Origin: an uncultured Hoeflea sp.
GTDB lineage: Bacteria > Pseudomonadota > Alphaproteobacteria > Rhizobiales > Rhizobiaceae
NCBI RefSeq assembly: GCF_947501405.1
Contig: NZ_CANMVK010000004.1
Span: 176,843-240,842, forward strand
Reading direction: 5' to 3'
Length of the DNA: 64,000 bases
This document shows positions 53,303-63,168 of the stretch, one piece after another. A program made the translations under genes and the position numbers. Numbering within the stretch: position 1 is the stretch's first letter; each line of letters opens with the position of its first letter. Under the pieces are notes generated by a model. That model had not been told where the DNA came from. It made no database searches and worked only from the letters and a program-made list of their open reading frames with translations.

Positions 53303-56300
53303 CTACTCCGCAGCTATTCTTGTGCGCCAAGGCCTATTTTTTAGAATTTCATTCCTAACAATTTGTTTTTCGGCCTCTGCCTTCAGTCTGTTGCTATCTT
53401 TGACATGGCCATATCCTCGAATTGTGAGAGGATAAGACAGGAAATCCGCGACCAAGTCGCCATTTTCAGGCGTCAGAACCGCTGACATCTCCTGCAACTC
53501 GGAAAGATAGGTTACGCGCAGCGCCTGCTCCATCCGGCGCTCCTGAGCATATCCGAACACGTCGAAGACGGTGCCGCGGACCCGCTTCAGACTTGCAAGC
53601 ACCGGAAACAGCATGGCCATACCCTTGCCGAAGGAACTCTTGCGCGGATGCCCCTTCGCGTCCGTCCGGCCCAGAACCGGCGGCGCCATGTGGTATTCCA
53701 GGTGATCGTAGCTTTCGAACTGACCGGCCAGTTGGCGTTTGAAACTGCCGTCACTGTAGAGCCGCGCAACCTCATACTCGTCCTTGACCGCCATCAGCTT
53801 GAACAAGGATCGTACCGCGGCTTCCGAAACCGGGCCCGGCTGGCCATTGGCGATGGTATCAGCCTCCACAAGCGGCCGTAGCGCCTCACGATAGCTCTCG
53901 GCCCAGGCTCTGTTTTGATAGCCGGTGAGGAAGTCGGCGCGGCGGTCGATCAATTCCGCAAGCGGCACGTCTTCGCCGCCCTCCGGCGTCGCGTCCGGCG
54001 CTGCCAGCATGGACACCACGGCCTGTGGATCATGTGCCGCCTTGCGTCCCCAGCGAAATGCCGCGATGTTCATATCCACCGCCGCGCCGTTGAGCCGGAC
54101 GGCCTCTTCGATTGTGCCGGGCGACAGTGGCAGGGCGCCCTTTTGCGATGCCATTCCCAGCATGAACATGTTGGCGGCAATGGCATTGCCAAACAGCGTC
54201 GTCGCCGTGCGCGTGGCGTCGAAGAAGGTGGTCCGGTCCTCTCCGGCTGCCTGCACGATCGCCCGCTTGAGCCGCTCGGTGGGCAGCGAGAAATTCACAT
54301 CGCGTGTGAACTCTCCCGGCATCACCTCGCTGGTGTTGACCAGAAATGCGGTTTCGCCCTCCCGCACCGACGCCAGCACCTTTCGCGATCCTGAAACCAC
54401 CAGATCGCATCCCAGCACCAGGTCGGCCTTGCCGGCCGAAATGCGGATCGCATGGATGTCCGCCGGCGTCCGGGCAATCCGCACATGGGAAAACACCGCG
54501 CCGCCCTTTTGCGCCAGCCCCGCCATGTCGATCATGCCACAGCCCTTGCCTTCCAGATGCGCTGCCATGCCCAGGATCGCCCCGATGGTGACCACACCGG
54601 TGCCGCCGACACCATCGATGATCGAGGCCCATCCGGTTTCAAGCGAGGCGATATCGGGATCAGGCAGGCCTTGAAGCGGATCGGCGGCGGCGCTTAACAG
54701 CGTGCGGTCCGCTTTGCTGATTTTTGCGCCATGAACCGTGACAAAGGACGGGCAGAAGCCCTCGATGCAGGAAAAATCCTTGTTGCACCCCGATTGGTCG
54801 ATCCGCCGCTTACGTCCGAACTCGGTCTCCACCGGCTGGATCGACACGCAATTGGATTTGACGCCGCAATCGCCACAGCCTTCGCACACCAATTCATTGA
54901 TGATGACGCGCTTGTCCGGATCGGGATAAGCGCCGCGCTTTCTGCGCCGCCTCTTTTCCGCCGCGCAGGTCTGATCGTAGATCAGTACGGAAACGCCCGA
55001 AACCTCCCGCAATTCGCGCTGCACCGCATCGAGCTCTGAGCGGTGATGCAGGCTGGTCCTTGGCGGCCATTCAGTGCCCGCCGGGTAGCGGTCGGGATCG
55101 TCGCTCACAAGCGCGATCCGTTCGACCCCTTCGGCCCGGACCTGGCGGGCAATCGCATCGGCGGTCAGCCCGCCCTCATGGCTTTGACCGCCGGTCATGG
55201 CGACGGCGTCGTTATAGAGGATCTTGTAGGTGATGTTGGCGCCGGAGCCGACCGCGAATCTGAGCGCCAGGACGCCTGAGTGATTGTAGGTACCGTCGCC
55301 GAGATTTTGAAAGATGTGCTCGCGCTTGCTGAACGGCGCCTGGCCCACCCACTGCGCGCCCTCACCGCCCATCTGCGTGAAGCCGGTTGTGTCGCGGTCC
55401 ATCCACAGCGCCATGAAATGGCAGCCGATGCCAGCGGCGGCAATCGAGCCCTCCGGCACTTTTGTCGAGGAGTTGTGCGGACAGCCGGAGCAGAAATAGG
55501 GCGTGCGGGTGGCAACGTCGGTGACGCTGGACAGCATGCTTTGAAACTGCCGGATGCGCTTGACCCTGGAATCGATATCCTCGGCGTGACCGATCACCCG
55601 CAGCACCCGCTCGCCCACCGCCACGGCGATGTCGTTGGGATCGAGCGCGCCCTTGACCGGAAACAGCCAGTCGCCGCGCTCATCGCGCTTGCCCACCACC
55701 ACCGGCTGATTGGCGGTTCCAAACAGGGCCTCGCGCAGCTGGCTTTCGAGCAGCGACCGCTTCTCTTCGACCACGATCACCATTTCGAGCCCGTCGATAA
55801 ACTCCGCCATGTCCTCCAGATCGAAGGGCCACGGGCAGGCAACCTTGTAGAGCCGCACGCCGATCTGGTTGGCGCGCGCCTCGTCAATACCGATGTCGTC
55901 CAGCGCCTGACGTACATCAAGATAGTTCTTGCCGACGGTCAATATGCCGATCCTGGCCTTGGAGCCGCCCGAATAGACAATGCGGTTGAGCCCGTTGGCG
56001 CGGATATAGGCGCTGGCCGCATCGCGCTTGAACTCATGCAGCCGCGCTTCCTGACCGAGAAAATCCAACTCATGGGCGCGGATGTTCAGGCCGCCCGGCG
56101 GCATTTCGAATTCTGGCAGGATGATGTTGATGCGGTCGAGCCCGGCCTCCACGGAAGCCGTCGATTCGACATTGTCCTTGACGCATTTGAGCGCCGCCCA
56201 GGTGCCCGCGAACCGGGACATCGCAAAGCCGTGCAGCCCGTAATCGATCATCTCCTGCACGCCTGCGGGATTGAGGATCGGAATCATCGCGTCGACAAAA

Positions 56301-56785
56301 TTGAACTCGGTCTGGTGTGCGTTGGTGGAGCTTTCGGCGGTGTGGTCGTCGCCCATAAGCGCCAGAACTCCGCCTTTGGGGGCGCTGCCGGCCAGGTTGG
56401 CGTGGCGGAAAACATCGCCTGAGCGATCGACGCCCGGACCTTTTCCGTACCAGATGGAAAACACCCCGTCATATTTACCCGTGCCATCAAGCCCTGTCTG
56501 TTGTGTACCCCAGCAGGCGGTGGCGGCCAGCTCTTCGTTCAGGCCCGGCGTGAACACGATGTTGCGCTCTGCGAGATGGCGCTCGGCCCGCAGCATCTGC
56601 TGGTCGAGACCGCCCAGCGGCGAGCCGCGATAACCCGACACGAAACCGGCTGTATTGAGCCCCGCAAGCCGGTCGCGCTCATGCTGCATCATCAACAGCC
56701 GCACCACCGCCTGGGATCCGGTCACGAAGATCCGCTCCTTCGAAAGGTCGAACTTGTCATCGAGCGAAACATCATGCGCGGTCAT
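53303..56785 (-). CDS. Fused indolepyruvate ferredoxin oxidoreductase (alpha-beta type)
   Basis: This 1160-residue enzyme joins the TPP-dependent alpha part and the beta/gamma part in one chain. These proteins oxidise aryl pyruvates (or other 2-oxo acids) to acyl-CoA with ferredoxin. The N-terminus has FVSGYRGSPLGGLDQQM and the TPP-binding GDGTYNHSGVLALR... GGQSHEGG segments. A cysteine-rich stretch near residue 630-690 (CEGCGDCGVKSNC and CNKDFSCIEGFCP) holds iron-sulfur clusters. The C-terminus has the IorB-like GVGGTGVVTIGAILGMAAHLEGKG and QKGGAVFSHVRIA. It probably acts in amino-acid catabolism in the cytoplasm. The ATG at 56783-56785 begins MTAHDVSLDDKFDLSKERIF. Confidence 0.93.
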   Translation of the reverse strand: MTAHDVSLDDKFDLSKERIFVTGSQAVVRLLMMQHERDRLAGLNTAGFVSGYRGSPLGGLDQQMLRAERHLAERNIVFTPGLNEELAATACWGTQQTGLDGTGKYDGVFSIWYGKGPGVDRSGDVFRHANLAGSAPKGGVLALMGDDHTAESSTNAHQTEFNFVDAMIPILNPAGVQEMIDYGLHGFAMSRFAGTWAALKCVKDNVESTASVEAGLDRINIILPEFEMPPGGLNIRAHELDFLGQEARLHEFKRDAASAYIRANGLNRIVYSGGSKARIGILTVGKNYLDVRQALDDIGIDEARANQIGVRLYKVACPWPFDLEDMAEFIDGLEMVIVVEEKRSLLESQLREALFGTANQPVVVGKRDERGDWLFPVKGALDPNDIAVAVGERVLRVIGHAEDIDSRVKRIRQFQSMLSSVTDVATRTPYFCSGCPHNSSTKVPEGSIAAAGIGCHFMALWMDRDTTGFTQMGGEGAQWVGQAPFSKREHIFQNLGDGTYNHSGVLALRFAVGSGANITYKILYNDAVAMTGGQSHEGGLTADAIARQVRAEGVERIALVSDDPDRYPAGTEWPPRTSLHHRSELDAVQRELREVSGVSVLIYDQTCAAEKRRRRKRGAYPDPDKRVIINELVCEGCGDCGVKSNCVSIQPVETEFGRKRRIDQSGCNKDFSCIEGFCPSFVTVHGAKISKADRTLLSAAADPLQGLPDPDIASLETGWASIIDGVGGTGVVTIGAILGMAAHLEGKGCGMIDMAGLAQKGGAVFSHVRIARTPADIHAIRISAGKADLVLGCDLVVSGSRKVLASVREGETAFLVNTSEVMPGEFTRDVNFSLPTERLKRAIVQAAGEDRTTFFDATRTATTLFGNAIAANMFMLGMASQKGALPLSPGTIEEAVRLNGAAVDMNIAAFRWGRKAAHDPQAVVSMLAAPDATPEGGEDVPLAELIDRRADFLTGYQNRAWAESYREALRPLVEADTIANGQPGPVSEAAVRSLFKLMAVKDEYEVARLYSDGSFKRQLAGQFESYDHLEYHMAPPVLGRTDAKGHPRKSSFGKGMAMLFPVLASLKRVRGTVFDVFGYAQERRMEQALRVTYLSELQEMSAVLTPENGDLVADFLSYPLTIRGYGHVKDSNRLKAEAEKQIVRNEILKNRPWRTRIAAE

Positions 56786-56993
56786 CGATTTCTCCTCGCT
56801 GCCGCGGAACCGGCCCTGACCGGCATGGTCACCGGTCGCCAGACCCCAGTCCGCGCAAAAATCCCAAGGAGATATTTGGACCCCGTGGCGCGGGGGTCAA
56901 TCGAATTCGCGCGCAATGGCGATTTGAGCAATCAAGCGCCATGGCAAGGCCTGTCAGCGAAACGATCTTTCGCGGCTGAGCAGCACGCCAAAT

Positions 56994-57764
56994 CTAACGG
57001 CCGAGCGAGTGACCGCCATCAACCGTGATCGCAGTGCCCGTCATGTAGCGGCCGGCCTTGGAGGCCAGCAGCAAAACCGCGCCGTCAAGATCATGCCCGC
57101 CGCCAAGCCGCCCGGTGGGATTCTGACCGGCCATGACCTTGGCCCCAGGACCCTTGAGAAACGGATCGGTAAGCCCGGTCTCGAACCAGCCGGGTCGGAT
57201 TTCGTTGACCCGGATATCGTGTTTTGCCCATTCCAGCGCCAGCGACCGGGTCAACTGGCTGATGGCAGCCTTGGAGGCGCCATAGGCTGCAACCTGACGG
57301 ATCGGGATTTCCGACAGGATGCTCGAGATGTTGATGATCGACCCGGATCGCGCGTCACGGATCATCCGACGCGCCGCTTCCTGGGCCATCATCACCGCGC
57401 CCTCGACATTGACCGCCAATACCTTGCGCAGGGTTTCAGGCGCCAGCCGGGTCGCCTTGTCGCGATGCGCCACGCCGGCATTGTTTATCAGCACGCTTAC
57501 CGGTCCCAGCTCCGCCTCAACACGCGAATAAGCTTCTTCGATGGCGTCCGGTTTACTGACATCCAGACTGATCGCAAGCGCCCGTCCGCCATTGTCGCGG
57601 ATCGAGCGGGCCGACACCTCGGCGCGTTCCATATCCTTGTCCGCAAGCGCCACCTGTGCGCCGTTGTCTGCCAAAGACTGCGCCATCGCCAGGCCGATTC
57701 CGCGCCCGGCCCCGGTCACCAGCGCGGTTTCGCCGGAAACATCGAACAGATCCTGTGCCCGCAT
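56994..57764 (-). CDS. Short-chain dehydrogenase/reductase, 3-oxoacyl-ACP reductase-like
   Basis: This classical SDR of 256 residues has the cofactor-binding TGAGRGIG, the NNAG motif (VLINNAGVAHRDKATR), the catalytic Ser in INISSILSE and the YxxxK motif in AAYGASKAA. The C-terminal GTAITVDGGHSL is the usual ending. It uses NAD or NADP; the substrate is unknown. The ATG at 57762-57764 is preceded by CAGGAGTAGGG. It is divergent from the TRAP transporter dctQM genes, so it may act on the imported compound. Confidence 0.85.
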   Translation of the reverse strand: MRAQDLFDVSGETALVTGAGRGIGLAMAQSLADNGAQVALADKDMERAEVSARSIRDNGGRALAISLDVSKPDAIEEAYSRVEAELGPVSVLINNAGVAHRDKATRLAPETLRKVLAVNVEGAVMMAQEAARRMIRDARSGSIINISSILSEIPIRQVAAYGASKAAISQLTRSLALEWAKHDIRVNEIRPGWFETGLTDPFLKGPGAKVMAGQNPTGRLGGGHDLDGAVLLLASKAGRYMTGTAITVDGGHSLGR

Positions 57765-57857
57765 TTGCGCCCTACTCCTGTTGGCGGGATCAGCATGCAG
57801 CCGCCCAGCGCCGGTATAACGGCAACCGGCGCGGCGCGCTACCATTGGCTAATGCCG

Positions 57858-57884
57858 CAACTGGTAAAATAAATGCACCAGTTG
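57858..57884. promoter_or_regulatory. Inverted repeat in the divergent SDR-dctQ promoter region
   Basis: CAACTGGT (57858-57865) and ACCAGTTG (57877-57884) are perfect 8-bp arms separated by an AT-rich 11-bp spacer. Between divergently transcribed genes this is a plausible operator for a transcriptional regulator such as a GntR- or LysR-type protein. The regulator is not encoded within the adjacent genes. Confidence 0.45.
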
Positions 57885-58011
57885 TTGCCATGCGCGCGAT
57901 TTTGTTGTTATTGACTGGCGCGACGTCGCATTGGTGATAATGATGACGTCAATGGGAACCGTGGTTGACCGCACGCCGACAAATCGGTGGCGGGGAGACC
58001 GGGAGGACAAT

Positions 58012-58596
58012 ATGGCAAGTCTTTTGGTGTTGAGCCGGCTGATTGACCGGATCAACGAGTTTTTCGGGCGAAACGTCGCCTGGCTGGTGCTGGCCGCCGT
58101 GCTGATCAGCGCCGGCAACGCGATCTCGCGCAAGGCTTTCGACCTGTCGTCAAACGCCTGGCTGGAAGTTCAGTGGTATCTGTTCGGCGCGGTCTTCATG
58201 CTTGCCGCAGGCTACACCCTGCGCAGGAACGAGCATGTCCGCATTGATGTGATCGCCGGCAATTTCTCAAAGCGGACGCGCGACTGGATCGATCTTGTCT
58301 GCCATTTCATCTTCCTGCTCCCCTTCTGTTTCATGATGACCTACCTCGCCTGGCCCTTCTTCTGGCGCTCCTTTGAGTCCGGGGAAATGTCGAGCAACGC
58401 CGGCGGCCTGATCATCTGGCCCGCCAAGGCCAGCATCCTTTTGGGCTTTCTGCTGCTGACCGCGCAGGCGGTCTCCGAAATCATCAAGCGCATCGCCATC
58501 ATTCGCGGTGACATGGAAGAGGAGGTTGGCCACGACCATTCGATGCCGCCGCAGGTCGAAGCGGCCGCAGACATGAAGGATGGCGGCAATGCTTGA
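58012..58596 (+). CDS. dctQ: TRAP transporter small permease DctQ
   Basis: The 194-residue small permease subunit of a tripartite ATP-independent periplasmic transporter has four hydrophobic segments and the family pattern EVQWYLFGAVFMLAAGYTLRRNEHVRIDV near residue 45-75. The ATG at 58012 follows GGGAGGACAAT. An in-frame ATG at 57931 would add 27 poorly conserved residues. It overlaps dctM by 8 bp. The solute-binding partner dctP is encoded convergently 2.3 kb away. Confidence 0.92.
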   Translation: MASLLVLSRLIDRINEFFGRNVAWLVLAAVLISAGNAISRKAFDLSSNAWLEVQWYLFGAVFMLAAGYTLRRNEHVRIDVIAGNFSKRTRDWIDLVCHFIFLLPFCFMMTYLAWPFFWRSFESGEMSSNAGGLIIWPAKASILLGFLLLTAQAVSEIIKRIAIIRGDMEEEVGHDHSMPPQVEAAADMKDGGNA

Positions 58597-60424
58597 TCTG
58601 ATCGCTCACAATCTCGCGCCGATTATGTTCATCACGGTGATGGCTATGTTGCTGATCGGCTATCCCGTGGCCTTCACCCTGGCCGCAGGCGGCATGTATT
58701 TCTTCATCGTTGGCGTGGAACTGAGCCATATCTCGCCGGAAATCCGGCTGTTCTGGCCGCTGGCCCAGGCCAATATGAATCGTGTCTTCGACATCATGCG
58801 CAACGACACGCTTCTGGCCATTCCGTTCTTCACCTTCATGGGGCTGATCCTGGAGCGCTCGCGGATGGCCGAGGACCTGCTCGACACTATCGGACAATTG
58901 TTCGGCCGTCTCCGTGGCGGTCTGGCCTTTGCCGTCGTGATTGTCGGCGCGCTGCTCGCCGCCACCACCGGTGTGGTTGCCGCTTCGGTCATTGCCATGG
59001 GCCTGATCTCCCTACCAATCATGATGCGCTACAATTATCACCCGGGCCTGGCCACCGGCACCATTGCCGCTTCGGGAACACTGGCGCAGATCATTCCGCC
59101 CTCGCTGGTGCTGATCGTGATGGCCGACCAGCTCGGCCGCTCCGTCGGCGACATGTATGTGGGCGCATTCCTGCCCGCGATGCTCGTCGTCGGCCTCTAT
59201 TGCGCCTATATTCTGGCCGTTACCCTGATCAAGCCGGAATGGGCGCCGGCATTGCCGGAAGAGGCAAGGCCGCTGGGCAATGGCGGCCCGTCGCTGCTCG
59301 CGATTCTCAGCATTGCCGGAATTCTGTTCATCGCCGGCTACATGTTTGTGTTCGACGGGCTTCGCTATGAAACCCGTGTCGTCTGGGCAGCGCTGGTCGC
59401 CACGGTCATCCCCTATGCCTTCGCGCTTTTGAACCGGGCAATGAACCTGGGGTACCTTTCCAAGATGGCCGAGCAGGTGGTAATCGTCCTGATCCCGCCA
59501 CTGGCGCTGATCTTCCTGGTTCTCGGCACCATTTTCCTGGGTATCGCCACCCCGACGGAAGGCGGCGCCATGGGCGCCACAGGTGCATTGATCCTGTCGC
59601 TCGCCAAGGGGCGGCTTGATCGCAAGACACTGTTCCAGGCGCTCGATTCCACCGCCAAACTCGCAACCTTCGTGATGTTCATCCTGGTCGGCGCCCGGGT
59701 TTTTGCGCTCACTTTTTACGGCATATCTGGTGACCGCTGGGTAGAGGAGCTGATGCTGGCGCTTCCGGGCGGCGAAACCGGCTTCCTGATCACGGTCTCG
59801 ATCATCGTGTTCATTCTCGGCTGCTTTCTCGATTTCTTCGAGATCGCCTTCATTCTGGTGCCGCTGCTTGCGCCGGTCGCCGAAAAGCTGGGGATCGACC
59901 TGATCTGGTTCGGGGTTCTGCTCGGTTTCAACCTGCAGGCCAGCTTCCTGACCCCGCCCTTCGGGTTCGCGCTGTTCTATCTGCGCTCCGTCGCGCCGAT
60001 CAAGGCGTGGTACGACAAGACCACCGACCGGATGATCGAGCCGATCTCCACCCGGGCGATCTACACGGGAACCCTGCCGTTCATCGTCATCCAGATCATT
60101 ATGCTCGGCGTACTGATCGCGTTCCCGGGGCTTGTCACTCACTACAAGGAAGCGCCGGTCATCACCAACCAGGGCGATGTCAACCAGGAAATCAACAACA
60201 TTGGCGGCGGCGGCTTCGGCCTGCCCGGCTCCGGCCTGAGTCTCGATGGCGTTGGACTGAGCCTGCCAGGCTCCCCGGATCTGGGCGAACCCGGCGGCAT
60301 GCCGGCGGCTCCCAATTTCGGTGAACCTTCAAATCCGGCCGGTGGTTCCGAAGGCGGCGCGCTACCTGCACCAGGCGGCTTGCCCGCTCCGGGGCAGGAC
60401 TCAGGCTTGCCCAACTTCGATTGA
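58589..60424 (+). CDS. dctM: TRAP transporter large permease DctM, with a low-complexity C-terminal tail
   Basis: The large permease subunit uses the sodium gradient to import the bound solute. The 611-residue protein has about twelve hydrophobic segments. Typical sequences are AIPFFTFMGLILERSRMAEDLL, ATTGVVAASVIAMGLISLP, GTIAASGTLAQIIPPS and FLGIATPTEGGAMGATGALIL, plus NLQASFLTPPFGFALFYLR. After the last helix (about residue 535) there is an about 75-residue Gly/Pro-rich tail with GLPGSGLSLDGVGLSLPGSP-type repeats, not usual for DctM. The start at 58589 has GGATGGCGGC before it; the ATG at 58580 is in frame as an alternative. A terminator follows 39 bp after the stop. Confidence 0.92.
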   Translation: MLDLIAHNLAPIMFITVMAMLLIGYPVAFTLAAGGMYFFIVGVELSHISPEIRLFWPLAQANMNRVFDIMRNDTLLAIPFFTFMGLILERSRMAEDLLDTIGQLFGRLRGGLAFAVVIVGALLAATTGVVAASVIAMGLISLPIMMRYNYHPGLATGTIAASGTLAQIIPPSLVLIVMADQLGRSVGDMYVGAFLPAMLVVGLYCAYILAVTLIKPEWAPALPEEARPLGNGGPSLLAILSIAGILFIAGYMFVFDGLRYETRVVWAALVATVIPYAFALLNRAMNLGYLSKMAEQVVIVLIPPLALIFLVLGTIFLGIATPTEGGAMGATGALILSLAKGRLDRKTLFQALDSTAKLATFVMFILVGARVFALTFYGISGDRWVEELMLALPGGETGFLITVSIIVFILGCFLDFFEIAFILVPLLAPVAEKLGIDLIWFGVLLGFNLQASFLTPPFGFALFYLRSVAPIKAWYDKTTDRMIEPISTRAIYTGTLPFIVIQIIMLGVLIAFPGLVTHYKEAPVITNQGDVNQEINNIGGGGFGLPGSGLSLDGVGLSLPGSPDLGEPGGMPAAPNFGEPSNPAGGSEGGALPAPGGLPAPGQDSGLPNFD

Positions 60425-60462
60425 CCGAGACGGCTCGACCCGCGTCAACTTGAACGAACATC

Positions 60463-60492
60463 AAACCCGGCGGCCATCCCGCCGGGTTTTTT
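60463..60492 (+). terminator. Rho-independent terminator after dctM
   Basis: AAACCCGGCGG (60463-60473) and CCGCCGGGTTT (60479-60489) form an 11-bp stem with a 5-nt loop, followed by a run of six T (60487-60492). Confidence 0.88.
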
Positions 60493-60850
60493 GCGCCCCT
60501 ATTGCCATGACCGGGCTGCAACGATCTGCCGAGCCCGGGTAAGGCACAGTCTTCCAGAGAACTTGACGTCGGCAGACCGGAAGCCGGTGAACGGAAAGAG
60601 CCGCGCCCCAAATAGGCCAGAATGCTGAAGCAGCGGGGAATGACAGTCCCGGCGGCGGCAAGGCGGCAGCCGTAGCGCAATGCTGTACGCAGGCGTTACT
60701 CCGCAAGGTCGGCCGCGCGAGAACTTCCCAAAGCAAATGCTGCGACACCCGCTCTGGCCCCAAGGCCGCCCGGTTTAAAACACCAGCGAGCGGCCTCATT
60801 GCCCGGTTTGGCCGGGCGGGCTCGGATTCCAAAAGATGTAGCAGACATGA
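60493..60850. other. Intergenic region between the dctM and dctP terminators
   Basis: This 358-bp stretch lies between two convergent transcription units, each with its own terminator. No gene, RNA structure or repeat was recognised. Its length and location suggest it may be a relic of an insertion or rearrangement, but nothing in it proves that. Confidence 0.4.
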
Positions 60851-60886
60851 AAAAGCCCCGGAACCTTTGAAGGCTCCGGGGCTTTC
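60851..60886 (-). terminator. Rho-independent terminator after dctP
   Basis: On the minus strand the 11-bp stem AAAGCCCCGGA/TCCGGGGCTTT (60853-60863 and 60876-60886) is followed by a T-run (from A residues at 60851-60855). Confidence 0.85.
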
Positions 60887-60913
60887 AGATCGTAAAGATC
60901 AGGGACGGTTGGC

Positions 60914-62349
<1,436 letters not shown>

Positions 62350-63114
62350 ATGCATAGTGGTCTTGTGGCGGTGCCCGCCGACATCCGCACCTTCGATGGG
62401 TACACCTGGCACGCAACCCCGGATCAATACATCCGCGCCGCTGTTAACGGCTCCGGCGTGCTGCCGCTTGTGGTGCCCTCGCTGCAGGAACCCGCCGATG
62501 TCGACATGGTGCTCGACCGGGTCGACGGCGTGCTCATCAGCGGCTCGCGCACCAATGTGCACCCCTCCCATTATGGCGAGGATGAAACCGACAATCATGG
62601 CCCGTTCGATCCTGCCCGCGACCGTCTCTCCATGGCGCTGATCCGCCGCGCCATTGACCGCGCCATTCCGCTGCTGGCGATCTGCCGCGGCATTCAGGAA
62701 CTCAATGTGGCGCTGGGCGGATCGCTGGCAACCGAGATCCAGGAGCTTCCAGGGCGCATCGACCACCGCAAACCGGAAACTGACAACTGGGATGAGGCCT
62801 TCGCGATCCGGCACACGATTGAGGTCAAGGAGGGCTCTTGCCTCGCGCAAATTCTCGGCCATGGCAACGTTCAGGTGAACTCGCTGCACCGCCAGGCGAT
62901 TTCGCAACTGGCGCCGCGGCTGGCGGTAGAGGCTGTGGCCGAAGACGGAACAATCGAGGCGGTCAGTGTCATCGACGCGCCGGGATTTGCCATCGGCGTG
63001 CAATGGCACCCGGAATACTGGGTCGGCAGCGATCCGATCTCCGACCGGATCTTTGCGGCCTTTGGCGACGCGGTTCGCGCCCGTCATAACCGCCCGGCGC
63101 AAGCCGCCGAGTAG
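62350..63114 (+). CDS. Gamma-glutamyl-gamma-aminobutyrate hydrolase-like class C26 peptidase
   Basis: This 254-residue class I glutamine amidotransferase-like hydrolase resembles PuuD, which releases GABA from gamma-glutamyl-GABA in putrescine breakdown. The nucleophile Cys lies in AICRGIQELNVALGG (about 113-127). LHRQAISQLAPRL and GVQWHPEYWVG carry the conserved His and Glu of the triad. RTNVHPSHYG and FDPARDRLSMALIRRAI are typical of the family. The ATG at 62350 follows GAAGGA. No other puu genes are nearby, so substrate assignment is uncertain. Confidence 0.85.
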   Translation: MHSGLVAVPADIRTFDGYTWHATPDQYIRAAVNGSGVLPLVVPSLQEPADVDMVLDRVDGVLISGSRTNVHPSHYGEDETDNHGPFDPARDRLSMALIRRAIDRAIPLLAICRGIQELNVALGGSLATEIQELPGRIDHRKPETDNWDEAFAIRHTIEVKEGSCLAQILGHGNVQVNSLHRQAISQLAPRLAVEAVAEDGTIEAVSVIDAPGFAIGVQWHPEYWVGSDPISDRIFAAFGDAVRARHNRPAQAAE

Positions 63115-63168
63115 GCAAGCTCTCGTAAGCCGCAAACCAGCCGCGCTGCTTCCTCGTCTGACGGTCCG

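Noticed and set aside
59012-60142. 376-codon open frame antisense to dctM
   Set aside because: It is rich in Asp, Glu, Gln and Arg, the mirror of hydrophobic membrane codons, and so is a shadow of dctM.
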